In this document: piece by piece, positions 1 through 5,547 of the stretch
Layout: every line of letters begins with the position of its first letter
Position numbering within the stretch: position 1 is the first letter of the stretch
Origin: an uncultured Dehalococcoidia bacterium
Lineage (GTDB): Bacteria; Chloroflexota; Dehalococcoidia; Lucifugimonadales; GCA-2712585
NCBI GenBank assembly: GCA_913052045.1
Contig: CAJXDJ010000075.1
Coordinates: 1 to 5,547, forward strand
Direction: 5' to 3'
Length of the DNA: 5,547 nt
Translations under genes and position numbers: made by a program
Notes under the pieces: generated by a model
What the model saw: only the letters and a program-made list of their open reading frames with translations
Databases searched by the model: none
Told to the model about the DNA's origin: nothing

Positions 1-123
1 ATTGAGGTGAAAGACAAGAGATTGATATTGCGAGAAACAGCTCCGGGTTGGTCTCCAATTGAGATACAGGATATCACCGAACCAGCATTGGTTATTCCAA
101 AGGATGTTGTTGAGATAGATTTT
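1..123 (+). other. Subunit B-like C-terminal tail encoded in frame upstream of the A domain
   Basis: The codons from base 1 encode I-E-V, then a segment with ETAPGW and the pattern Q-D-[IL]-T-E-P. The C-terminus of the complete B subunit downstream (its residues 181-221) aligns without gaps: I-E-V, L, E, APGW, QD, TEP, L and D coincide, 16 identities over 41 positions by hand count. A normal A subunit begins almost directly at the segment equivalent to KIFRNVDHAL (residues 49-58 from base 7), so this stretch is extra. It most likely marks the end of an upstream B domain joined to A, either as a genuine fusion or through loss of a stop codon. Only the tail is visible, so a complete B domain upstream is inferred. 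Confidence 0.75.
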
Positions 124-903
124 AGAAAAAACTCTGTGGTGTCACATAGCAAGATATTCAGAAATGTAGACCACGCCTTGGAGGATATTTTTGATGGAGC
201 AGTTATTCTGATGGATGGGTTTGGGGGATTGGGTGGGATGTCACATTTCCTTATGGTGTCTCTTAGAGCCCAAGGGGCGAGAGATCTAACCTTAGTGAGT
301 AATACGGCCGGGATAGCGAGGGTTTCTTCTTTTGGACAACCACCGTTTTCAGGCCTGCAAGCTATTGATCACAGTATTCTGATAGAGTCTGGCCAAGTAA
401 AAAGGGTAATAGCTTCCTTCCCGGTTTCCCCGTCTCCTTCGAGACCATCTGCATTTGAAAAGGCGTTATCGGACGGTAAAGTAGACTTGGAGCTAGTTCC
501 ACAGGGTACGTTGGCCGAACGCTTGAGAGCTGGAGCCTTTGGCGTTGGTGCTTTTTTTACCCCCACAGGAATTGGTACGATAGTAGAATATGGTAAGGAA
601 AGTAGAATTATAGAAAACAAAGAGTTCATCTTAGAGGAAGCATTAGTGGGTGATTTCGCTTTCATACGTGCGTTTAAATCTGATACTAAAGGCAATTTGG
701 TCTATAAAGGCACCTCGAGAAATTTTAATTCTCTTATGGCTCAAGCAGCTAAGGTAACAATTGCTGAAGTGGATGAGATAGTTGAGCCTGGGGAGCTAGA
801 CCCAGACGAAATCATAACTCCTGGAGTTTTTGTAGATCGTATAGTCGTAAGACATACTGATTTCTCCCCTTTTGTTCCAATTAATGAGTTGACTGATGAT
901 TAA
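1..903 (+). CDS. scoA: 3-oxoacid CoA-transferase subunit A, fused to a subunit B-like tail; 5' end outside window
   Basis: Family I CoA-transferase alpha subunit. With the B subunit it is expected to transfer CoA between an acyl-CoA such as succinyl-CoA and a 3-oxoacid (acetoacetate or 3-oxoadipate) in the cytosol. Numbering from a GTG at base 7, the A domain spans about residues 48-289. It shows DGAVILMDGFGG (63-74), PQGTLAERLRAG (166-176), FFTPTGIGT (183-191), SRNFNSLMA (237-245) and GELDPDEIITPG (262-273), all typical of ScoA/PcaI. The frame is open to base 1 and residues 1-39 resemble the end of a B subunit, so the GTG at 7 is probably not the true start; the gene most likely begins upstream. 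In-frame GTG codons at 136 and 139 could start a separate A subunit, but no clear ribosome site precedes them. It overlaps the next gene by 8 bases. The family is certain; the substrate is not, and the SFP segment at 137-139 is more PcaI-like than SCOT-like. Confidence 0.88.
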   Translation: MEVKDKRLILRETAPGWSPIEIQDITEPALVIPKDVVEIDFRKNSVVSHSKIFRNVDHALEDIFDGAVILMDGFGGLGGMSHFLMVSLRAQGARDLTLVSNTAGIARVSSFGQPPFSGLQAIDHSILIESGQVKRVIASFPVSPSPSRPSAFEKALSDGKVDLELVPQGTLAERLRAGAFGVGAFFTPTGIGTIVEYGKESRIIENKEFILEEALVGDFAFIRAFKSDTKGNLVYKGTSRNFNSLMAQAAKVTIAEVDEIVEPGELDPDEIITPGVFVDRIVVRHTDFSPFVPINELTDD

Positions 904-1561
904 ACCTCGCTTGACTAGGGACATTATCGCTATGCGTGTGGCTAAAGAATTGGCCAACAAATCCTATGTTAATCTTGGAATAGGTATTCCCACCCTGGTA
1001 TCAGACTTTGTATGCAATCCCGGGCCCATAATATTTCAAGCAGAGAATGGGCTTCTTAATTATGGTCCATTAGCAGACGAGTTGAACCCTGATGTTGATC
1101 TGGTCAATGCGGGAGGTCAATTTTTGGGAAATGTGCCTGGCATGGCCTTTTTTAGTTCTGATGAAGCTTTCGCAATGATTAGGGGCGGTCATATTGATGT
1201 CTCAGTTATGGGTGGTATGCAAGTGTCGGAAAAGGGCGACCTAGCAAATTGGATGTTACCTAAAAGAGGTGTTGGGAATATAGGTGGTTCGATGGATTTG
1301 GCTGTTGGGGCCAAGCAAGTAATAGTAGCTATGGAGCATACTGATAAAGAGAACAATCCCAAATTGGTCAGAGAGTGTTCATTCCCGCTCACGGGCAAAG
1401 AGTGCGTAGATTTGGTGATTACCGATCTCGCAGTGATTGAAGTGACGTCCAGCGGATTGTTGATTAAAGAATTGGCGCCAGGCTGGACTTTGCAAGATGT
1501 ACAGGATTTGACGGAGCCACATCTCATACCATCAACAGATTTGAAACCTCTCGAATTATAA
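896..1561 (+). CDS. scoB: 3-oxoacid CoA-transferase subunit B
   Basis: Beta subunit of a family I CoA-transferase, 221 residues, close to the usual ~210-220. It carries the catalytic glutamate that forms the glutamyl-CoA thioester intermediate: Glu50 in FQAENGLLNYGP (47-58). Other family blocks are YVNLGIGIPTLV (24-35), DVDLVNAGG (66-74), RGGHIDVSVMGGMQ (96-109), GDLANWMLP (114-122), GSMDLAVGAK (131-140), PLTGK (164-168), VDLVITDLAVIEV (171-183) and the tail APGW (194-197). The ATG at 896 lies inside the end of the A frame (ATGATTAA overlap), which suggests translational coupling; only a weak GAG (886-888) precedes it. Residues 1-20 match normal B-subunit N-termini, so the start is well supported. 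The commonest form of the active-site signature is S-E-N-G; here it is A-E-N-G, a mild departure. Substrate could be acetoacetate, 3-oxoadipate or another 3-oxoacid. Confidence 0.93.
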   Translation: MIKPRLTRDIIAMRVAKELANKSYVNLGIGIPTLVSDFVCNPGPIIFQAENGLLNYGPLADELNPDVDLVNAGGQFLGNVPGMAFFSSDEAFAMIRGGHIDVSVMGGMQVSEKGDLANWMLPKRGVGNIGGSMDLAVGAKQVIVAMEHTDKENNPKLVRECSFPLTGKECVDLVITDLAVIEVTSSGLLIKELAPGWTLQDVQDLTEPHLIPSTDLKPLEL

Positions 1562-1563
1562 AG

Positions 1564-1595
1564 CATCCATGAATTCTAATTTTCCTTCGTGGATG
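1564..1595. terminator. Candidate bidirectional terminator between convergent genes
   Basis: CATCCATGAA (1564-1573) can pair with TTCGTGGATG (1586-1595), giving 10 base pairs including one G-T wobble around a 12-base loop. It fills the 39-base gap between the stop of scoB and the stop of sbcC. On the + strand it is followed by TCTTATT and on the - strand by CTTTATAATT, so both sides are T-rich but neither has a clean T run. The large loop and broken T tracts limit confidence; the position between convergent genes supports it. Confidence 0.5.
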
Positions 1596-1600
1596 TCTTA

Positions 1601-4222
1601 TTAGGCAATATAGCACGTGGACGTTCCGTTTCGCTTCTCCACCTGTATCCGGACGGGGAAGGACTCCTTTAGTTCGTCTAAATGTGTAACCACAATGATC
1701 TGTTGGAAGTCATTTTCTATAGCGCGTAAGACGTCCAAAATTCTTTCTCGTCCAGCCGCATCTTGAGTTCCAAATCCTTCGTCGATAAAAAGAGTACTTA
1801 GTGGCGCTCCGCTACGGCGAGCCAAGACCTTGGATAGAGCTATTCTTAGGGCGATATTAATCCGAAAAGCCTCACCTCCACTGAATAGTTCGTAATCACG
1901 TGGTCCTAGGTGGTCACTTATGGTGATATCCAGTGTTTCGGTAAAATCACCCTTCCGCGATTTTAACTCTCGTTGGGTTTCTAGTTTGAGGGTCATAAGC
2001 CCGTCGGTCATTCGTGACAGTAGTCGATTAGCTTCATCTTCTATCTGTGGTAAAACGGATTCTATTAGGAGAGCCTGCACTCCCTGTCTGCCAAATGCAA
2101 CGTTGAGTTCCTTATATAAGTCTAGCTCTGTACGCAGGGCGTTTATTTCTGCGCCCTTATCTAATATTTGGTGTTCTAAATTCTCAAGTTTTTTAAGTTG
2201 AGTTTCTAAGCTTGTTTTTCGTCCGAAAAGAACCTCGTGTTCTTTTCTCATTTTGTTCACAACATCGTATGAACTTTTTAGAGAGTCCTTTAATTGGGCT
2301 AGATCATCAGCATGTGCCATGCTTTCATCGATTGTTTTTTGGATCAAGTCTAACTCTTCGCGTCGAGATAACGAGAGTTTGTTGGCATGGTTTAGAGCCA
2401 GTTGTTCAGAAGAAAGGTTTTTAAGCGCCTCTTGAAGCATTTGATGCTTTTCATGAATACCCTGGAGTTGTTGCAGTATTTGTGCAGTTTTATTATGTTC
2501 CTCTGGAGAATAGGCGAGAGCGGTCAAGGTTTTCTCAATAGATGTTAGTTCAGAGTGTTCTGATTGGGCATACTCCGCATGTTCGAGAATATAACGTAAC
2601 TTAACTAATTCTGTTTCCGATTCTGCGGCCTCCGATTTTGCCTGGTTAGAATCACTTAAATCCCTACCGAGTGTATTGATTTTTTGTTCAATTGCCCGTA
2701 GCTTGTTTTTTAAGAGTACTTCTCTGGCCAGAACATGTTTTTCAAGAGACTTTCTGTCTGATTCGGTTTTCTCTAATTGTGCTTGCTTCATGTCATATAG
2801 TTTGTATTTTTCTTCCAGATCAATCCTAAAATTCTCCTCTAAATTATGTCTGGCAATATCTTCCAAGGTAGACTGACAGACTGGACAGACAGCATTCCCT
2901 GTTGATTTTGTTAACAAATTGGATTTGGATCTTATTTCCTTGCCATCCTGTTGAATTTGATCTAAAGAAGCTTTTATCTCACCCAATGAAGTAGTCAGTT
3001 GATCCCGTACAACTCGGTCTTGGTTGAGAATGTGCTCTTCATCTTTTAGCGTTTTGTAGTCTGTTTCAGCTGTCCCAAGGAGCTTTTCGATTGAGCCAGC
3101 CTGTTCGATTTTAGGAGCCAGGTATTGTTTGTCTCTCAAGCTCAGAGTCTTTATCCGTTCTTCTAACCGGATTTTTTCTTGGATTATCAGTGTTCTTAAG
3201 CGCTGCAAACTCGTCTTTTCGGCATCGACTTTTACGCGTATATCATTCATATTTTCATTGTATTTGATTGCTTGTGCAAAGGTTTTGTAGTCTGTTTCTA
3301 TCAGATGTTGCACAGAGATCACCTTTTGGAATTTATCAATGGTTTCGGACCGCTTAGTGATTTCCTGATCAAAATATTCCAACTCTTTTTTTTTGTTTGG
3401 TATTTGCGTTTGTATGTTCTGAAGTTCGGTGGCCTTTAATTCAAGTTCTCTGATGTCGATCTCCAATCTATCTATCTCTTTTGCTTGTCTGTCCAGATTT
3501 TTTGTCACAATTGCCATCTCTTGGTTGATGGAATACAACTCTTTCTCATATTCTTCTCGAAGTTCTGTCTCTTTTTGCATGAAAACTAAGGTCGCTTCAA
3601 TGTCTCCCGCAGTTCGATCCAGTTCTATGACTCGTTTCCGGCTTTTTTCTTGGAGATGGTCATAGAAATTTAGCCGCAAGATCTTTCCTAGAATTTCCTT
3701 CCGTTCTCCAGGGCTTTTGTTAGTAAATTCGTCGGCTCTACCTTGGAGTAAGAGAGCACTATTAATAAACGTGTCGTAATCCATGCCTATCAATTGCTGT
3801 AAGTGAGATTGAGTCTCTCTAATAGAATTTCCTGTCATTGGTTCAAATCCAGATGGGGTCATTAGCTGGAGCTGTAGGTCAGTTTTACTATTTGTCCCTC
3901 GGCGCGATGATCGAGAATGTCTACGTATGACCTTGTATCTAGTTTCGCGGGCTTGGAATTCTAATTCGACCCACATGTCGCTTTCGCCAAAGTGTATTAA
4001 GGAATCCTGTGATTTACCGCGGGCATATCCCCAAACCACCCAAGTGATTGCGTCTATTAGGGCGCTCTTGCCATGGCCATTGTCTCCACATAGGCATGCC
4101 ACGTGAACGCCTTCGAGATCCAATGGGTTCATCTCGTCTTTATATGACAGAAAGTTTTGAAGACTAAGCTTTAATGGAATCAAATATAACCTGGGGCCCA
4201 ATTCTAACCCCCTTCTTAACAT
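1601..4222 (-). CDS. sbcC: DNA double-strand break repair ATPase, SbcC/Rad50 family
   Basis: SMC-like ATPase that, with the nuclease SbcD (Mre11), opens and trims hairpins and blocked DNA ends. Length is 873 residues. The N-terminal half-site has Walker A GDNGHGKS (46-53) and a Q-loop glutamine at 160 in LLLQGRADEF. Two long charged coiled-coil arms (about 190-430 and 460-705) flank a zinc hook CPVC (446-449) that joins two molecules through a metal ion. The C-terminal half-site has the ABC signature LFSGGE (779-784), Walker B LFIDEGFG (811-818, D814 E815), GTQD (818-821) and H-loop His847. All catalytic residues are present. The ATG at 4222 adds 13 residues (ending GPRLY) before the usual N-terminus; a TTG at 4183, six bases after AGG (4192-4190), gives the family-typical beginning IPLKLSLQNF and may be the true start. 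It ends with tandem TAA TAA (1603-1598). sbcD, often directly upstream, is not there. Confidence 0.96.
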   Translation of the reverse strand: MLRRGLELGPRLYLIPLKLSLQNFLSYKDEMNPLDLEGVHVACLCGDNGHGKSALIDAITWVVWGYARGKSQDSLIHFGESDMWVELEFQARETRYKVIRRHSRSSRRGTNSKTDLQLQLMTPSGFEPMTGNSIRETQSHLQQLIGMDYDTFINSALLLQGRADEFTNKSPGERKEILGKILRLNFYDHLQEKSRKRVIELDRTAGDIEATLVFMQKETELREEYEKELYSINQEMAIVTKNLDRQAKEIDRLEIDIRELELKATELQNIQTQIPNKKKELEYFDQEITKRSETIDKFQKVISVQHLIETDYKTFAQAIKYNENMNDIRVKVDAEKTSLQRLRTLIIQEKIRLEERIKTLSLRDKQYLAPKIEQAGSIEKLLGTAETDYKTLKDEEHILNQDRVVRDQLTTSLGEIKASLDQIQQDGKEIRSKSNLLTKSTGNAVCPVCQSTLEDIARHNLEENFRIDLEEKYKLYDMKQAQLEKTESDRKSLEKHVLAREVLLKNKLRAIEQKINTLGRDLSDSNQAKSEAAESETELVKLRYILEHAEYAQSEHSELTSIEKTLTALAYSPEEHNKTAQILQQLQGIHEKHQMLQEALKNLSSEQLALNHANKLSLSRREELDLIQKTIDESMAHADDLAQLKDSLKSSYDVVNKMRKEHEVLFGRKTSLETQLKKLENLEHQILDKGAEINALRTELDLYKELNVAFGRQGVQALLIESVLPQIEDEANRLLSRMTDGLMTLKLETQRELKSRKGDFTETLDITISDHLGPRDYELFSGGEAFRINIALRIALSKVLARRSGAPLSTLFIDEGFGTQDAAGRERILDVLRAIENDFQQIIVVTHLDELKESFPVRIQVEKRNGTSTCYIA
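3051..3298. repeat. Exact 17-base direct repeat within the sbcC coiled coil
   Basis: GTTTTGTAGTCTGTTTC occurs at 3051-3067 and again at 3282-3298, 231 bases apart. In the sbcC frame (- strand) both copies encode ETDYKT with identical codons, at residues 386-391 and 309-314. The spacing is 77 codons, exactly 11 heptads. The flanking protein sequence is not clearly similar. It may be a trace of an internal coiled-coil duplication or a chance match favoured by coiled-coil composition. Confidence 0.6.
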
Positions 4223-4387
4223 AAATCAGCTTGCTCTTTTGAAGGTGGTCATCCTAAAATAGGCCCACATGTCCAACACTAGAATCACTGCAAAGAATTG
4301 TTTGAAGAACAATGGGGCACCGTACGCATAGATCTATTCTGTGGTGTGGTTCGAGTGCTGAGAGTGGCGTTGTGAGGGGGAAGTTAT
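4223..4387. promoter_or_regulatory. Divergent intergenic region between sbcC and the unknown gene
   Basis: These 165 bases must hold the promoters of both sbcC (- strand) and the unknown gene-ffh pair (+ strand). I find no strong sigma-70 pair on either strand. The best fragments are TATTCT (4335-4340) on + and TAGGAT (4253-4248) on -, each without a well-spaced -35. A perfect 6-base-pair inverted repeat, ATTGTT (4297-4302) and AACAAT (4308-4313) with a 5-base centre, could be an operator or chance. From about 4340 to 4380 the + strand is very rich in G and T. No tRNA or SRP RNA is visible. Confidence 0.4.
4374..4379 (+). promoter_or_regulatory. Ribosome binding site of the unknown gene
   Basis: GAGGGG lies 8 bases before the ATG at 4388. 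It is the clearest Shine-Dalgarno-like sequence in the window and fixes the start of the unknown gene. The other starts in the window have only weak matches. Confidence 0.65.
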
Positions 4388-4981
4388 ATGCTGGAAAAGT
4401 TACGTGATAAGTCAAGGGATAGAATGGCTGCTAGTCTAGAAGCTGCTGGTATACAGGTCGAGATGGTTGACCGAGATTTGGAAAGACCCGAAGAGAAGAT
4501 AAGGGCGATGGACCCGTTAGGGAAAACTTCTCTTGGGCTTATCGACATACTTACAGACAGTCCAATCAGTTGGATTAACGTAGTCAGAACAAAGAGACAA
4601 GACAAAAACGGTCCAGCACGATATCGGGTAGTCTTTGGAATACCTGATCAAAGTATCCCCATGAATCACAAACAACTGAAACTCAAGACGGTCAGAAAAA
4701 AAAGGTTCCCACTCTTTGGGAAGGTCACCGATGTTTCCTGGAGAGGCGAAGCAAATACCTCACTGTTGGCAAAGACACTTTCCGAGGATGAGGAAATAGA
4801 CAGAGCCGTGGCAGACTTAGGGGATGTGACGATTTTCACGCATCCCAACCAATTCCAAGGCTGGACGATAGAAATCAATAAGATTTTCTCTCCGCATCCA
4901 CCCGCTGTAACGATTGATCGATGGGAAGCCCTCAAAAAAATTGCTAATTATGTTCTTTCGTCACCAATAGGAACACCTTAA
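4388..4981 (+). CDS. Conserved-looking hypothetical protein, co-transcribed with ffh
   Basis: I do not recognise this 197-residue protein. It is hydrophilic with no signal peptide or membrane segment, so it is probably cytosolic. The N-terminal ~45 residues are charged and likely helical (MLEKLRDKSRDRM, then DRDLERPEEKIRAM). A mixed central part follows: SLGLIDILTDSPISWINVV (48-66), then RYRVVFGIPD (78-87). A basic patch (KLKTVRKKRF, 98-107) could contact nucleic acid, though that is speculation. The C-terminal part has GDVTIFTHPNQFQGWTIEI (144-162) and ends in a helix-like WEALKKIANYVL (179-190). No cysteine or metal-binding cluster is seen. The start is supported by GAGGGG upstream. The stop is only two bases before the ffh start, so the two genes should share a transcript. 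Its stable folding pattern and tight link to ffh argue for a real gene; function is unknown. Confidence 0.82.
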   Translation: MLEKLRDKSRDRMAASLEAAGIQVEMVDRDLERPEEKIRAMDPLGKTSLGLIDILTDSPISWINVVRTKRQDKNGPARYRVVFGIPDQSIPMNHKQLKLKTVRKKRFPLFGKVTDVSWRGEANTSLLAKTLSEDEEIDRAVADLGDVTIFTHPNQFQGWTIEINKIFSPHPPAVTIDRWEALKKIANYVLSSPIGTP

Positions 4982-4983
4982 TA

Positions 4984-5547
4984 ATGTTCGAATTACTTAC
5001 AGATAAAATTAATCAAATATTTGCGAATATCACTAACCGTGGAATTTTGACTGAGAAGGATGTGTTGAACTCTCTTAGAGAAGTGCGAGTAGCATTGCTC
5101 GAAGCGGATGTTAATTTTAAAGTTGTGAAGGAATTTATCGCAAAAATACAGGAACGAGCTATCGGCAGAGAGATATTAGATAGTCTAAATCCCGGTCAAC
5201 AAGTTGTAAAAATTGTAAAAGAGGAAATGACTAGTATTCTGTCAGCCGGAGATCATAGTATTAAGACACAAGGAACTGATCCATCAGTATTAATGCTTGT
5301 AGGATTGCAAGGAACGGGTAAAACTACCACAGCAGCAAAGTTGGCACTACATTTCAGGCGTCAAAATCAATCCTCCCTCTTGATTGCGGGCGACTTGAGG
5401 CGGCCGGCAGCCATACAACAACTGATAGCGTTAGGAAAACAGATAGACAATCCGGTTTATTCAGAGACCGAGAAGAATGTGTTACCTCTTGATGTAATTG
5501 AAAGTGGCTTGCGAGAAGCTAAGGCGATTGGTGTTAAATGGGCAATA
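4984..5547 (+). CDS. ffh: Signal recognition particle GTPase Ffh (SRP54), 3' end outside window
   Basis: Protein component of the bacterial signal recognition particle. It binds signal sequences of nascent membrane proteins together with 4.5S RNA and docks with FtsY at the membrane. The visible 188 residues cover the N domain and the start of the G domain out of roughly 440-450. Motifs: MFELLTDKINQIF (1-13), LREVRVALLEADVNFKVV (31-48, containing the N-domain ALLEADV), LNPGQQVVKIV (68-78), G1/P-loop GLQGTGKTT (107-115) and G2-region DLRRPAA (137-143), where DxYRPAA is more usual. The sequence stops at KWAI, just where the G3 motif DTAGR should begin. The ATG at 4984 gives the standard N-terminus; a possible AGGA at 4969-4972 lies within the preceding gene, two bases upstream of which ffh begins. 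The proline-alanine form of the G2 region is bacterial, not archaeal. Confidence 0.97.
   Translation, partial: MFELLTDKINQIFANITNRGILTEKDVLNSLREVRVALLEADVNFKVVKEFIAKIQERAIGREILDSLNPGQQVVKIVKEEMTSILSAGDHSIKTQGTDPSVLMLVGLQGTGKTTTAAKLALHFRRQNQSSLLIAGDLRRPAAIQQLIALGKQIDNPVYSETEKNVLPLDVIESGLREAKAIGVKWAI

Noticed and set aside
369..695. Open frame on the - strand opposite the A subunit (and a similar one at 1189-1566 opposite the B subunit)
   Set aside because: They lie entirely opposite strongly conserved CoA-transferase coding sequence, have no family resemblance, and are low-complexity serine/proline-type antisense translations.
1920..3665. Several short + strand open frames opposite sbcC (1920-2201, 2212-2424, 2253-2435, 2676-2876, 3429-3665)
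   Set aside because: Serine/phenylalanine-rich translations typical of the antisense of coiled-coil coding DNA; no ribosome sites, and sbcC is intact through all of them.
1601..4222. Archaeal Rad50 as an indication of an archaeal genome
   Set aside because: The zinc hook and ATPase motifs are shared by bacterial SbcC, and the adjacent ffh is clearly of bacterial type.
4345..4375. GGTTCGAGTGC resembling a tRNA T-arm
   Set aside because: The T-stem does not pair, and no anticodon arm, D-arm or acceptor stem can be placed around it.
4223..4387. Possible 4.5S/SRP RNA gene near ffh
   Set aside because: The conserved GGAAGGAAGCAGCC-type core and long hairpin are absent on both strands.
4384..4935. 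Open frames on the - strand at 4384-4605 and 4666-4935
   Set aside because: Antisense to the unknown protein, whose + strand frame has a good ribosome site and a tight junction with ffh.

Overview
The window is bacterial and moderately AT-rich by eye. It holds two complete genes on the + strand (one of them of unknown function), one complete gene on the - strand, and a gene cut at each edge. The SRP GTPase at the right end has the bacterial Ffh form. The SbcC/Rad50 protein has a short, Chloroflexota-looking N-terminus (CLCGDNGHGKSALIDAITW). These two points make an uncultured Chloroflexota lineage (Dehalococcoidia or SAR202-like) my best guess, but this rests on remembered family resemblance only.

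Left block (1-1561, + strand): a family I CoA-transferase locus. The first reading frame is open through the left edge. Its first ~40 codons look like the C-terminal tail of a CoA-transferase B subunit, and they run without a stop into a full A subunit. A complete, separate B subunit follows, overlapping the A frame by 8 bases. The local order is therefore (B-type tail)-A, then B. This suggests a B-A fusion in reverse order to the usual A-B fusion, or a tandem duplication of an A/B pair. The A and B products together should move CoA between an acyl-CoA donor such as succinyl-CoA and a 3-oxoacid.

Middle block (1562-4222): a short convergent gap with an inverted repeat that probably serves as a two-way terminator, then sbcC on the - strand. 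The sbcC product is an 873-residue DNA-repair ATPase with Walker A, Q-loop, a CPVC zinc hook, ABC signature, Walker B and H-loop all present. Its usual partner gene sbcD is not adjacent on the upstream side, and the neighbour beyond its stop is scoB.

Right block (4223-5547): a 165-base divergent intergenic region with no convincing promoter. It is followed by an unrecognised 197-residue soluble protein and, two bases later, the start of ffh. The ffh gene is cut off by the window edge just before the G3 motif would be expected. The unknown gene and ffh are almost certainly co-transcribed.

I see no tRNA, rRNA, CRISPR array, insertion sequence or riboswitch. The most unusual items are the B-tail/A fusion, the divergent segments of that A subunit, the lone sbcC, and the unknown protein tied to ffh.
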